Shown: positions 30,365-42,583, counted from the first letter of the stretch. The stretch is DNA of 64,000 nucleotides from Nothopassalora personata (GCA_033816765.1 CM066290.1:3038001-3102000), one strand, 5' to 3'. Notes: generated by a model from the letters alone, not told the origin. Numbers and translations: made by a program.

Positions 30365-31114
30365 TTACTCTTCGGTCCAGTGCTTGTCACCTATACGGAC
30401 AAAAGCAGTCTCATCGACCGGCTCCCGCTTGAACATGTCTTTGACCCGGCCTTTGACGCGCTGCCCGAATGTAGGCTGATCTGATCGTTCGGATTGCTCC
30501 TCCACGCTGTCGACCCGCAAGCGATTCGTAGACCCTTTCTTGCTACGCGAAGGCGTCCTCTCACGGGCCGACATCGTCCCTGGCATGGCCGTGACTGTGG
30601 GCTGAGTCTGTGGAGAAGCATAGTGATTCCTTGGTTGATCGACTGAAGACTTTGTCGAAGAGCGAGAAGGCGTGTTACTGTTTGGTGGTGAGGGCAGAGC
30701 TTTGACAAAAGAAGGCAAGTATGGTGCTGACTTTGGACCGAAAGGCATTTGGACTTGGGTCTCGTATGGTGCTGATGTTGATGGTATCGGCGGGTGACCA
30801 GCCGTCAAGGGTAGCCGTGTCGTCGATGAGCCTTCCCTGGTCCGAGAGTAGGGCTCTTCGACGGCAGTGGCCACGTTGGCATGATCGAAGGAATCCTGTC
30901 GATGTGACCGATCACTGCCGCTAGCTTCTCGCGTAGCCCATAATGAAGGTAGAGCTTGGCGTTCGGTTTGTATCAAAGGCGGTAATGAGGGGCTCATGGA
31001 AGGAGCCCGGGCAGATGTGCGTTGTTCCCAAGGTGGCTGACCTGTTGCACTCTCATGCGACGGTGCGTCTTCGATTGGTGTTGAAGATCTTGAACGATCC
31101 ATGAAGGTTGTCAT
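30365..31114 (-). CDS. Hypothetical disordered protein with conserved-looking C terminus
   Basis: An intronless, ATG-started frame of 249 residues, rich in Ser, Pro and Thr over the first 200 residues (SLPPLIQTERQALPSLW, SPPNSNTPSRSSTKSS), hence probably disordered, with many possible phosphorylation sites. The last 35 residues are compact and basic-amphipathic (FGQRVKGRVKDMFKREPVDE, then FVRIGDKHWTEE) and look like a conserved motif. I do not recognise a family. No signal peptide or membrane segment. Codon use and lack of stops over 750 nt support a real gene. Confidence 0.65.
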   Translation of the reverse strand: MTTFMDRSRSSTPIEDAPSHESATGQPPWEQRTSARAPSMSPSLPPLIQTERQALPSLWATREASGSDRSHRQDSFDHANVATAVEEPYSRTREGSSTTRLPLTAGHPPIPSTSAPYETQVQMPFGPKSAPYLPSFVKALPSPPNSNTPSRSSTKSSVDQPRNHYASPQTQPTVTAMPGTMSARERTPSRSKKGSTNRLRVDSVEEQSERSDQPTFGQRVKGRVKDMFKREPVDETAFVRIGDKHWTEE

Positions 31115-33754
31115 ACTCGATGTTGGTCATAAAAGCTGGCTAAAGGGTGGCAGCGGACAGAGACTGTTGGTATAGTTGTGTCGCTGTGAGGCACAGTATG
31201 TTGATCGCCCCTCTGTGGATCTTGCGCCGGTGCTGTCCTGCAGTCTAAGGTATTTAGTCTCCAGACTATACCTGCCCGCAGGTGTTGGTCGAAAGAGAGC
31301 AGAAAGCTGTACAGCCAGATGCTCTCATGAACGCTCGCCCAGCTTGGAGCGCACTCGTCGGTCAGCAGCAGAAGAACAAGAACAGCACAAGAACTGGCGC
31401 CCCACAAAACAAGCAAGCTGACAGAAGGAAACGGGATCTAAGGCTGAAAGGTTGCACTGCCCAAGTCGACCACGATATTAAGCCTGCACGCGAAGTGGTG
31501 GCACGACAGGGAGGTTCAGGCCTCGAAAATTGCATGAGGCACAGCAGCAAGCACCAGGACTCCGTGCGCTACCTTCGTGGACGAGGAGCCTTATCGTCAC
31601 CAATGGCACCAAGGATCGTTCGTGCACCGATGAGTGTCCGAGCAGCCCGTTTCAGCACTGCAGTCAAATTTGCACCAGATCATCGATAGGACAAGCTAAA
31701 GGCACGCCCGTTGCGATTGGGCAAAGACCTGCCTGAGCTTTGTGCATGTGTTCATGGTTCAAATGCTGTAAGTTAAGTCGCCCAATGAGATCGCTACCGC
31801 AATTGAAGGCCTCTTCGGCATACTCTGGGAGAGCAGGGAAGATACTGTTGCAGAATGCCGCATGCTTGTATATGGCTGTCTCGAAGTGACACGCAAAGAT
31901 AGGTCAGCGCTCGAATGTTGCCAGTCCGGCGCGAGAGCTCACTCGACTCGCTTCGTACGCGCTCGCGCTTGGAACCATTCCACTGGGTGTCGGAAGCGCT
32001 GAGCGACCGCATGGCGGTCTCATTCGTCAAAGTCTGGGCGGGATTCGGTCGTACAGCGCAAGATGTAACCATGTCGACAAGGAAAGCGTCACGCCATGAT
32101 AAGTGCAGAGAAGAAAGGATGTCTTCACAGCAGATCGTGAAGAAGCTTCGCCCGGTTGCACTGACCAAAGCTTGGCGGCTAACTAGAGTTCATTTTCTCT
32201 CCTGGCCCACTCCTGTAACTGTTTCCAGCCAGCCATATCATCATGGGAGAAACAATCGCAGAGTTCTGTACGGCGGCCGTCACTACAAGCAACAAGAAAG
32301 GACTTCACCTTCGCATCATATACTGGATGAGAGCATCGACATCATAGTCTACATCCGGCACCTCATCCCGTCAGATGGCCTCTACAGACCGCCTATGACT
32401 ACTATGCTCAACAGCCTAGTGAGCGTCGGGTACCGTTGTCAGACCAGGAGGCTGGCTGTAAGCAGCGGACAGTGCGACGACGCGAGCACAGTACTCAATC
32501 AGGCATGCGCCGTTTTGCGTCAGCATTCATCTTCTGGTTGTCACTATTTGGAGTACCAACATGTGTCTGGTCAACTATGGATGTGACACTTGGCGGAAGA
32601 ATACGAGAGCAGCGGTGGTGACCAACAAAATTCATGACCAGGCCTGTGTGCTCGCGACCTCACGAGCACCACGCGCTACACTGGCGAAAGCTGTTGAAAA
32701 AGTTAATTGCCGCCAGCGCCTCGAACATGCGGGAGCGGGACTTTGTCATAAGGCTGTAGCCATAAAGGCGAAGGCGTGCGCGTCGTGCTGTGCGTAGCTG
32801 AGTAATTCCACATCCTCTGTATGATATCTTAAGACGCCGTTCAATACACATAGCGGCAACAAATCTTGTCATCAGCCCTCGTGGTGCTTCGAAAGAGCCC
32901 TATTCTGTCGACTGTACACTTCTGCCAAGCGATGACCACATGTGGCAGACGTATGTGTCTGACGAATCTCGCCAGCGTGATGTTCAAGACTTCGCCACTC
33001 GTGCTGAGCATCCCAGTGTAGGACATGTAAGATCTATGTTCTCGCAGGTGGGTGCGAAGATGCTCGAGGCCCGGAATGATTTCACGTCATGGGCATGAAT
33101 CTGCCGGCATTGTCGTTCTCGACAGATAGGAGCGTCATTGAAAGCATCGCCCGCGTCGAGGACGACACGAAGAGGTCTTGATGACGGTGGTCGAGACCTG
33201 CCTGCCAGTCCTCGAGCAGCCGGACATGGCAGAGCAGCTTGAACCTATTGCGCTACATGATTGGCTGTGAAGGGTATGTGATGGATCCCGAGCGGCGGTC
33301 CGAGACGCGGGGCTCGCACCATACATATCAGCCGGGCGCTTACTTTGAATCCTTCATTCGCCTTGGCTGCTTTTGAGGTCGCGCAAATCACACGGCGGAG
33401 AAGCTATTTCCATCACGCACGCCGCAATGCTATGCCACTTCCAGCGAGTCCCTGCGGACCGTCAGCCTCTGGTCGTGCAGATGCGCGCCAAGCATAGTCA
33501 GCAACAGGACAGCGCTAAGCTCACGATAAGTCGAGTATGTTGCTGTGCTCATACAGGGAATTCGCTCGGTAAGCTCTCTCTCTCTCTCTCTCTTCACGTT
33601 CTTGTTTCGTCTTCTCAGGCTGCGATCAATCTGTCCGGAAGAATTACCATACCCAAGCGACTGCACGATTGCAAACGACCAGACCTCCGGACCGATACCC
33701 GGCGATCCAGCTGAACGCAGCACCAGCACAAAAGGACGGACCCAAGGCAGCGTG
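31115..33754. other. Gene-poor stretch, about 2.6 kb
   Basis: No exon, RNA gene or mobile element could be supported. Open frames up to 223 codons occur but have no domain, mostly non-ATG starts and no intron signals. A TC dinucleotide run lies at 33574-33593, just after GTAAG, and may belong to an untranslated-leader intron of the next gene. Confidence 0.5.
33574..33593 (+). repeat. TC microsatellite
   Basis: About ten CT units in a row immediately downstream of CGGTAAG, about 160 bp before the start codon of the copper-binding protein gene. Confidence 0.9.
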
Positions 33755-34595
33755 ATGGCAATGGCCAACCTTACGTCGATGGTGTTGGTACTCCTGGCAG
33801 CAATAGTTGGAGTGTCAAGAGCCCACACTGTTATCACATATCCTGGCTGGAGGGGAAACAACCTACATACCAACGGCACACTACCGGAAGACGATCCGAA
33901 CACGGTGGGCATAAACTTTGGCAATGATACCTTATCATTCCCATACGGAATGCAATGGATGTATCCGTGTAAGTTGTTGTCTTCAGCAGGCTCGATCTCC
34001 ATGGCTGAAGAGCGCTCTAGGCGGCGGTATGCCGTTAACACGGAACCGTACCAAATGGCCGTACCAAGGTGGAGCGGTATCTGTCCAGCCGGGGTGGTTC
34101 CCAGGACACAGCAAGGCTCTCTTCTACATGAACATCGGCATTCAAGAGCAAGGCATGCAAGCGCCTCCCAACTATTCACACCCAGTGGTGCCTGTGTTCC
34201 AGATAACAGGGCCGAACAATAGCGAATATGGTGGGCAGTTCTGCCTACCGCAAGTTCGCATGCCGGCCAATCTTTCCCTCGCGGTGGGCGACAACATCAC
34301 GATTCAGGTTGTCGAGACAGCTCAGCATGGTGCAGCACTATACAGCGTACGTTGTCTTCATGCTCTCACGCCGACAGCGGAACACTAACGAGTCTCTCAG
34401 TGCGTTGATGTGACACTTGCGGAGCCAGAAGATGTCGAGCAAGTAACTCCACAAAATTGCTACAACAGCACGAACATAGGATTCAACATGGTGTTCACTA
34501 CGAAAGCTCTTTCAAATGCCGCCTCGTTTGGGCACACCTCGACGGTACTCTCGATTAGTGCCATGATTGGCACGGCTATTGCTTTCTTGTTATAA
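33755..34595 (+). CDS. GPI-anchored copper-binding BIM1/X325 (LPMO-like) protein
   Basis: Exons 33755-33968, 34021-34346 and 34401-34595 encode 244 residues. A signal peptide ends at GVSRA, leaving an N-terminal histidine (HTVITYPGWRG), as needed for a copper histidine brace. The sequence YPCGGMPLTRNRTKWPYQGG, the GNDTLSFPYGMQW stretch, six or so N-glycosylation sites, and a hydrophobic C terminus after SNAASFGHT (GPI signal) match the X325/BIM1-like family. These proteins have a lytic polysaccharide monooxygenase-like fold but are reported to lack polysaccharide oxidation; Cryptococcus Bim1 takes part in copper acquisition. The predicted role is copper binding at the cell surface. Introns are 52 and 54 nt. 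The gene sits alone between two gene-poor stretches. Confidence 0.88.
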
Positions 34596-37500
34596 ACCCG
34601 GACCAGCCAACACGACGCAACGAATCTCATTCATCTACCTTTCATGTGCATATTATAGCGACTTCATGGTCTATAGACAGATCTCGACCCAAAACGATAT
34701 CCCGACGGCAAGGAAAGTGTTGGAGGTGTGTATATGTGGCCTGCCAAGATGTTAAGCGGCCAGGATTAATCAGACGGCGTGTTATAGTATCGATATCAAA
34801 GTACTCACGAGGGATCCTCTCGGATCAGATCTGTCCAGTTCCACAACAGCTTCTATGGCGCATATTTCGATCGTACTCGCATGTTAGCGCCGCAGCTGTG
34901 CTCGGCCTAGAGCATTATCATGACCTTGCATGGTAGCCATGTGCTGCGCATCCACTCGGGCGGTATGAACGCCGTTTTGAGTGGCTGAGACAGTGGTGTC
35001 GACGGACGGCTATACCGACTAATGACGGCGTCTGCGTCCAATGTCAGCAGCTGCGATGTTGATGAGTCGCCCCTTGGCCGCCATGGTGATTATGCTTCGG
35101 CACTCCCTTAAACAGGCTCTCGACACACCAATTCTTGGCCACGACAGATGGCAATGCTCTCGGCCTCAGCCTACATAGGCCAGGGTGACATGCTAAGACT
35201 CCACCTTTCCAAAAACCACTGCTTATGGCCTTTACGGCTTAACAGATCGGCAATTAACCACTCTGTGTCTGCTGATCGTCGTTCTCACAAATGTTGAAAG
35301 ACTTGCTGCCGGACGGGGCCATCGGTCGTGTACAAGTCACTCATACTACAGCGTCTTTGTCCGGCGGAACAGCATCCGATCGAAGATCATCTTCGCAACG
35401 AGAAGGATCTGGCCTCATGAGCTGGCACCTATCGAGAATACCGGGCGGGTCTATACTCACCGCACGACGTTTCGACGTTTATGGACCACTGTGCCAAATT
35501 GGACTAATGAATCACCGACCAGCCTTACCAGCTGCTGCGAGGACACAGCGCTTTCAACACGTATCTTGTAATCGTGGACCTCTTCCGTCTGAGAGCACAT
35601 TCCCATTCGATTGAAGTCGGCTGTGAGCAGTGTTAGCTGATGATCAGCTGGACTACTAGACGTCAGTGCGATGAAGTACTCCACGAAGCTGATGTGTATC
35701 GAAGATAAGGCTGCGACCAAATGCCTCAAGCCGCTTCGGTCAATGCTCCCTTTGACTGATCTGTTGTTGAGAACGTAGCGCCGATTTGTGATGCCCTAAT
35801 CACTAGACGCATATCTGCCAAGGCTGAACGGCAAGAAAGCGAACAAGCTCGATGGGGCACCGCAAGACTTCCCAGAAGAGAAGAGTAGCGACCAGCGAAG
35901 GACGGATACCACATCGGCCGTTCATCAGAATTGCTTATTACGTTGGGATGCGAGGTGGCAAGGTTCATTGTAGAGTTCCTGCATTGGTCGTGCAGTAGGG
36001 TCCAGATCCTGCGCATCCCAGGCGTTGCACCAGCAGGTGGGCCCAGGACATGAGCCATACTGCTCTGTTTGTGGTCAAGTGAGGCGGCATACTGAGCTTG
36101 CTGACTGTGGAGCGGGAATAGGTAGCAATTGCGAGCTAGGCATGGCTGGTGATGTTCGCAGACACCACTAGATGCTGCAGATTTGACGATGACATAACCA
36201 TGACGGATTCACTCATATCAAGTCGATCCTGCCGGCTTGAATCTGATGAAGCGGTCTTCGCTTCGAGAATCTGCGAGGCCAAACCTCGCATGAGGCTACG
36301 ACTGATGTGAAGCGTGACCGAGATCAGCAAGTTCACTATGTCCTAGCCTTCAACCTTGCAATATTGAGAGCCCGGTAGAAGACATGCTTCGAGGGGCTAT
36401 GCAGTTCGAAGGCATGGAGCATAGTCGTGTGAGGGACACGTTGCAGCCAGGATTGTGTTCGTGGCAAACCGCGTGGCATACCGTGCTGCACGCTTGACAA
36501 GAAGCTGTAGTCGAGATTCGAGTCGTACCAGCGGCACGGTCGATGGCTGCACACGTGGAAATCGGCCGTTTCCAAGCGCCTGGTTGAGGTCTTAAGTCGC
36601 CGAAGGAGGAGCGGTCTTGGCCGTCCGTGCCTCTTCGCAGCGATTGTGCTACCACGACAATTGTGATAACATGTGGCCATTATCAAAACAAGTGTAGCTT
36701 TCGGCGGTTTCGGCAGTACCAAATTCGAGCACAACCTTTCCAGGTAGGGCTATTTGGAAGGCCTTGGCGGCGTGGTGCCGAGCCAAGCTCACCGAAGTCT
36801 CCTGCTGGGCCGGCAGTCGAAACATCTTGCAGGTCGAGGGCGTGCCGGATCTGATATAGAGCGGGGGCCAGCGGTGCGATCGTTTCATATGCGTTGCGGC
36901 AGAGATTGACTCTTGGTGTTTGCCAGTGCTTCACGACAGGCGAGGCGAGACAGGGTCACATACTGTAGAACTACTCCGTCGTCAGAGGCACCGCTACCCT
37001 CAGCTCTCGACGTGACGTGACCGAGAAACAACGACGCATCTACCTACACGACCAGAACGCAGCAGATCGGTCATCGAGTGAAACACAAGCATAGGTGGCT
37101 TCGACGTTCGCGAATGATGTGAATGCGATCAGGGAAGGTGAGGCACGGCTCGGTTGCCGAGATCCGTGAAAAGAGCCTCCCGCGTCGACTCTAACCGTGC
37201 TCACGGTGCTCTGAATCGTACCCTAACCACGCCCTTGGCTTGTTTGGGAGCCTGGAATCTGTTTGTGGAAGAGCGCCGCCGCATGTACCGCGCCCAGCCA
37301 GCAGATCGCTCTACACACGACGTCTGCGCCGTCGAAATGCAGAATCACCACCGCCGAGACAGCTACCAGGCGTGCTCTGAGACATTCTACGGGACCCACG
37401 TTCGCTGGAGGATGTGGCAGAAGAGTGTGCCCGAAACTGCACTTGTGGACCGAAAAAGCTGCCAGGAACCTGGTCAACATGTCAACACGCCCATGCGCCC

Positions 37501-37901
37501 ATACGCCACCGCTGCTTCTTCTAACACCATGCTGCCTATTTCGAGGCCGGTGTCTGATGAGTAGGTCCATCTGCCCTCATGGCACGGTGCGTTTGCACAG
37601 TTCACTCGAACGCCACTTGGCGCCTAACCTTTCAGGCTTCTCTTCCGTCAAACTTTCCAAGACGCTCACTCGGCTCACCGATGCGATCTGGATATGCTAG
37701 GGTTGCGTAATAGTTGGGAGCTCCTCTGCTCGCCGGGACTAGCTTACCATATTGCGTCTTCACTTTTGTTTCCCTCACATCGCTGCACTTTTATAGTCAC
37801 TCGCTACTGCGACGTCCTCCTTTGCTGACCTTTTGGCAGTGCGACTCTTCGACAAGAGTGGACGCCTATCTATACGTGACCACTTGTGGATATTGAGAAA
37901 A
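34596..37901. other. Gene-poor stretch, about 3.3 kb
   Basis: The longest gene-free interval of the window. I see no transposon ends, no long repeat, no RNA gene and no exon series; the base composition is not strongly AT-rich, so it does not look like a heavily RIP-mutated transposon. Confidence 0.45.
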
Positions 37902-40134
37902 ATGGCCATCTTCAAACGTAAGGCCAAGCCTGCCAAAGAAGCAGAGATTCAGCCGAAGAAGGAGGTTGCTGCTGGCCAGGCTCCTATGAAGACCTATAAA
38001 CCAAGGCATATGACCAGTGCGGCCTTGCACGGGAACAGCAATGCAAATCAGGACGACAGAAATCCCATTCACAGCCAACAATTCTACAGTCAACCTAAGG
38101 AACGTAGTGAGGAAACGTTCTCGAAATCTCAAGCCCTGTCAATGGCCGGCTCGCAACATGGTCAAATGTCTGGCCAGAATAGCGACTATCTCTATCAAGC
38201 TCGCGGGCGAAGCGGAGGCTTCGATAACACCATGCCTTTTGCTCGCGGACGAGGCAAGGCAGATTTGGGCAAAGAGCCTGGCAACATGACACTCTACTCT
38301 TCCGACTCTGGCTACGAATCCGCAGGACCACCGTCTGCCATGCACTCGCGCGTGCCCAGCTTGCAAAATCTCCAACAAGAGCCCCGGCATCAGTACAATT
38401 CCAAAGCTTCGCCTAGCTTCATTCCCGAGCTCAGATTAGGCGAAGAAGCTCTTGAACAGATGTCAGAGCTCGATCGTGTTCCGACAGCGGACGCTGCGAG
38501 AAAGTCACAAGAAGGTATTTTGAAGAACAATGGAAGTGCACCGCCGTTGGACCACGAGTACGATGGTCACTCAATGAGGTCCACCAAGTCAGCCGTATCC
38601 GTGAGCAAGAAGACGCGCTTTGAGGATCAATCAGAGCCGATGCCAGCGCTCGATCAGCTGCAACATCACCGTGACCTAGGAACGGTGCTTCCTGTAAACT
38701 ACGATACAGAGGCCTCGAAGCAATACACTTCCTCATCCCCGGGTCACACAGAATTTGCTGCGCGCGAGCAGCAGGAAGCAACGCGTGACTCAGCGCGGTC
38801 CCTCCAGATCTCACCACAAGAGCTCGAGGGTCTGCGTCTGGCGTACCAGACCAGAGACAGCACGAGGGTTGACCAAGTGCCTGCAAGCACAGTGCAGCAC
38901 ATGTCCTCCACGAACAACTTCAGGCGGCCTAGCAAACCTCCCCTTTCCACGCTGGAGGGATTCAAGGTGAACAAGAAGGGGAAGATTCTTAATGAGGAAG
39001 GTGATTCGATTGGAGAGCTAGTTGATGGCGATCTCTTGGACTGCGTTCGTCAAAAGGTCAACGAGAAGGGGGAAGTGCTTGACGAGTTCGGCCGGGTTGT
39101 TGGGATTGTAAGCACCATCCCGAGCGTTAGCAATGCCTCTACCAACCCAGGGTCGATATTTGCGCAAAAGGAGCTACAGACAGCGCCCCAAGACTCTCGC
39201 CCCAACCTGAGCGTGCGAACGTCAGGCCACGGTTCAGGAGAACATGTATCGATCGCGCCTCCCTTCGTTGTGCAGCAGGAGGCTACAACGGCTACAACAC
39301 TTGGTTCGGCAATTCCTCGGCCTCAGGGACTGCACCCTGCGCCACAGCTCGTGGTCACTAGCATCCAAACCCCAACCGCGATGCACGCCGACCAACTGCA
39401 ATACCCTGCTCCCTCCACTCCAAAAGATCAGACGAGCCATGAGCACTTACAACGTCCGACCCGCACTGCTAGTGAGCGCAGTCTTTCTGAACTTGGCCGA
39501 TCGTATGCTCGACCACCGATGGATCCCGTGCCCGAGGACAATGTTCCGGAAGACGATATCATGCCTGTCGAGAGCGCGGAACTGTTTGCATACAAAGGCG
39601 AGATACCATTGACTGACGCCCGACTGCCCTCAAGGTCGAATGTCGACCTCGGCCTGCCTGGGCAGCTTTTCCCTTCTGGACGAGTCCCCATGGCTTCGCG
39701 TCGTGCAACTACATTTGTTGCTGGAGGCTGCTCTAGCAACAACCTCAATCCCAAGCTCGCGATGATTAATCACAACTCCAGACGGAGCCCGATGAGCAGT
39801 CATGGTATTTTAAAGCTCAACACGAGGCCTTGACTCGAGCTAACCATTCACAGAGACAAGCCCAAAGCGTAGCGAGGCGGGAACAGACTCTACGTCTGAC
39901 GATATGCCAACGATCAGGCCACCCCACGTGAGGACGCCATCGATGCGATCCGCTGCGACTACAGTAGACAAGCCAAGGACATATTTCACCCACGGCGGAC
40001 AGCCCACAGTCGACACCAGCACGCCAAAGCCCGAAAAGGCATGCGCATCCCCAATGGGTGAGCCAGTCGTCGAAAAGGCCGCTGTTGTCAGAAAGAAGAG
40101 TCGCTTTAGCATGGGATTCGGGAGCAAGAAGTAA
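37902..40134 (+). CDS. Large disordered protein with a DUF3659-type repeat pair
   Basis: Two exons (37902-39804 and 39854-40134, intron donor GTATTT, CTAAC, CACAG) encode 727 residues. Most of the protein is low-complexity, polar and Ser/Gln-rich. Residues about 345-400 contain two short tandem units: LEGFKVNKKGKILNEEGDSI-GEL and VRQKVNEKGEVLDEFGRVVG, which match the DUF3659 (LEA-like) repeat that is common in multi-copy fungal proteins, where it is usually repeated many times. The C terminus is conserved-looking (RKKSRFSMGFGSKK, with KPRTYFTHGG before it). The frame stays open upstream to 37833, but the first ATG is at 37902. Function unknown. Confidence 0.78.
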
Positions 40135-40925
40135 GCCATTGCAGCTGCTTTATCACAGCGTATACCATTTCCTTTGCGATCGAATTAGCGGGTGTTCTGG
40201 GTCACTGGCGAGGGGCCATATCGTTTCGAAGTAGGCATTACCATCTGTCGATGGACTATCATTAATGCGGGAGCTGGAATCTTAAGCACACTTTTTGCTA
40301 TATGATGGGGAAAGATGAAAGAACACAGATAGACATGCTTGGCTACAAGACATGCAAGCACTTGGAGTAAGAACTCCTGTAAACACATCCCCAACGCTTC
40401 ATGCATTGCGCTGTCTCCTGCTCACGGCCGTCATCCAAGCATCTTTCCAACGCTTCGGCAGATCCAGGTCACAGCACCAATGAATTAGTAGCACGAAGCG
40501 CTCGACGGCTCTTGGCTGTTCTGGTCACAGCAATCACACAGCTACTTTTCCATCTCATCATGCAGCCAGCTCCAGCAACTCTTCGCTAAAAAGGTCTAGA
40601 AGCCGCACAAGCGCAACAAATCCCTGCAAAGAGTTCGACGGGCTGGCCAGTAGAAAGCCACGGACAAAAGCCTAGCCCCCGTACAGCCCACGTGCGGATC
40701 ACACCCACCACGGTACGTTTACTCGAACCGATTGTGACCGACGATGGAAGAAAAAGCAGCTCGACAGCATCTTACTTTCCTCCTCTGCATCTCAACCCAC
40801 ACTGCTTCCCAAGTAGCTGTATTCACGGTGAGCGACTTCTGGAGTTTTGCGCTCACTCCCGACACACCGAAAGCTCCAACCTTAGCCCCCGCCACTTTGC
40901 TTCTGCTGGGATCATTCTGATCAGG
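40135..40925. other. Intergenic, about 0.8 kb
   Basis: No gene. Contains the promoter and leader of the SLC35F-like gene, including a stretch with no stops (40692-40925) that lacks an ATG and is taken as leader. Confidence 0.5.
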
Positions 40926-42212
40926 ATGTCGAAAACGACTGCAACGGAGCAGGTCACAGAGCACTATGGAACTGGAAACAGTCCCCAGGATATTGAGCCT
41001 GTGACTTCATACGAACGGATTACAGTTGTGCCAAAGGGTACCACTACAACACCGGATCCTTCAAGCCCTCCTTCTTCACGACATAGACACGGCCATGGTG
41101 TAGTCGAGCTCATTGGTGGCGCCAACCCTTCGCAGCAACGTCCAGTCCAGACCACAGTCGCAGAAGTCGAAGGTAGCAAGAAGGGATTCGGCTACTTGCG
41201 CCGGCCGCAGTTTTGGCTTGTTCTTGTTTTGTCGCAGGCACTGGCAGTGACCATCACAGGAACGAACACGCTCTCAACTTTGCTTTCCATGGAAGGAACC
41301 TCCATCCCGGCGTTCCAGACTCTGTTCAACTACATCCTGCTGAACCTGATCTACACGACCTACACCATCTACAAATATGGCTTCAAAGGATGGCTGAAGC
41401 TCATGTGGAAGGATGGCTGGCGATTCTTCTTGCTGGCTTTCTGCGACGTAGAGGGCAACTACTTTACGGTGCTTGCCTACCGCTACACTACCATTCTTTC
41501 AGCGCAATTGATCAACTTCTGGGCCATTGCGGTGGTTGTAATAATCTCTCTCATCTTCTTGAAGGTCCGCTACCACATCTTCCAGTATGCTGGTATTCTG
41601 ATCTGCATCGGCGGCCTCGGAATGCTCATAGGGTCGGATCATATCACCGGATCCAACGGAGGGCAGGCAGCGGATGCAGTTAAAGGAGACCTCTTCGCGT
41701 TGCTCGGCGCTACCTTTTATGGTCTTTCGAACGTGTTCGAGGAGTACCTTGTCAGCAAGCGTCCGCTGTACGAGGTGATCGGACAGCTTGCGTGGTGGGC
41801 CATGTTCATCAACGGCGTTCAGGCGGGCATTTTCGATCGTGCTGCGTTCCAGACTGCAGTATGGAATGCCAAGGTCGGAGGCTACCTGACCGGCTACACT
41901 CTGCTTTTGACCTGGTTCTATTCGGCTGTTCCAGTCGTTCTGCGGATGGCATCGGCGGCATTCTTTAACATTGGTTTGTTGACTGGAAACTTCTGGGGAG
42001 TCATTGTTGGCATCAAGGTGTTCAACTACCACGTCCACTGGATGTATCCAATTGCATTCGTCCTGATCATCATCGGCCACTTTGTGTACTACGGTACAGA
42101 AGGCGTTTTGGGTGAGGCGAAGAAGCCTTGGCTAGGAGAGAACCAGGAGGGGGGTGATGATGGCATTGGAACGGCTCGCAGACAGCTCGAGCATCCCGGC
42201 ATTACTTTGTAG
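40926..42212 (+). CDS. SLC35F-type drug/metabolite transporter family membrane protein
   Basis: Single exon, 428 residues, ten probable membrane spans from about residue 95 to 400. The sequence around TNTLSTLLSMEGTSIPAFQT, DVEGNYFTVLAYRYTTILSA, INFWAIAVVVIISLIFLKVRY, GLSNVFEEYLVSKRP and MASAAFFNIGLLTGNFWGV is that of SLC35F1/F2 relatives (DUF914/SLC35F family), close to the nucleotide-sugar transporter group. The soluble N terminus (90 residues) is polar. ATG 40926 is preferred over an upstream non-ATG extension. Substrate unknown. Confidence 0.88.
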   Translation: MSKTTATEQVTEHYGTGNSPQDIEPVTSYERITVVPKGTTTTPDPSSPPSSRHRHGHGVVELIGGANPSQQRPVQTTVAEVEGSKKGFGYLRRPQFWLVLVLSQALAVTITGTNTLSTLLSMEGTSIPAFQTLFNYILLNLIYTTYTIYKYGFKGWLKLMWKDGWRFFLLAFCDVEGNYFTVLAYRYTTILSAQLINFWAIAVVVIISLIFLKVRYHIFQYAGILICIGGLGMLIGSDHITGSNGGQAADAVKGDLFALLGATFYGLSNVFEEYLVSKRPLYEVIGQLAWWAMFINGVQAGIFDRAAFQTAVWNAKVGGYLTGYTLLLTWFYSAVPVVLRMASAAFFNIGLLTGNFWGVIVGIKVFNYHVHWMYPIAFVLIIIGHFVYYGTEGVLGEAKKPWLGENQEGGDDGIGTARRQLEHPGITL

Positions 42213-42583
42213 GGTCCCGAAGCCGGTTCGGTCAGCTACGAAACGTAACGGACACGAAGATAATGTTACCACATACCAAGAGCTCTTGTCAAATGCTTTG
42301 CTGTCGAGCTATTCGTGCATCATGCTGCGAGAATCGTGGCCGCAGTGCGTAGGGCAACGCAATGCATGAGTCGTCAGGCGCGTCGTTGTGCTTGGCCGCC
42401 CTAATCCAATCTGTGAGACTTTGTCGATTGTGTATTGAAGATCACAGTCTTCTAGAAACTCCCAGATATGCGCCGCGAATCAGACCAGTGTTAAGAGGTG
42501 TGATCCGTTCGTGAGATAGACGACGGTCGAAGCGAGCGGCGAAGAAGTACACCCGCAATCAGATAAGTTCGCAAAGCTTGATC
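42213..42583. other. 3' flanks of convergent genes
   Basis: A 371-bp gap between the stop codons of the SLC35F-like and TMEM170-like genes. Nothing else recognised. Confidence 0.5.

Noticed and set aside
31915..32586. 223-codon open frame in the gene-poor stretch
   Set aside because: Arg/Ser/His-rich random-looking translation, no domain, no intron signals and no similarity to anything I know.
33430..34179. 249-codon minus-strand frame across the copper-binding gene
   Set aside because: It is the antisense shadow of the BIM1/X325 gene, whose exon structure and family motifs are clear.
40692..40925. In-frame 5' extension of the SLC35F-like protein (and similar ones before PEX8 exon 2 at 43502 and the RMD-like gene at 48030)
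   Set aside because: None of these extensions starts with ATG or matches its family; PEX8 has a proper first exon at 43382, and the others start well at 40926 and 48114.
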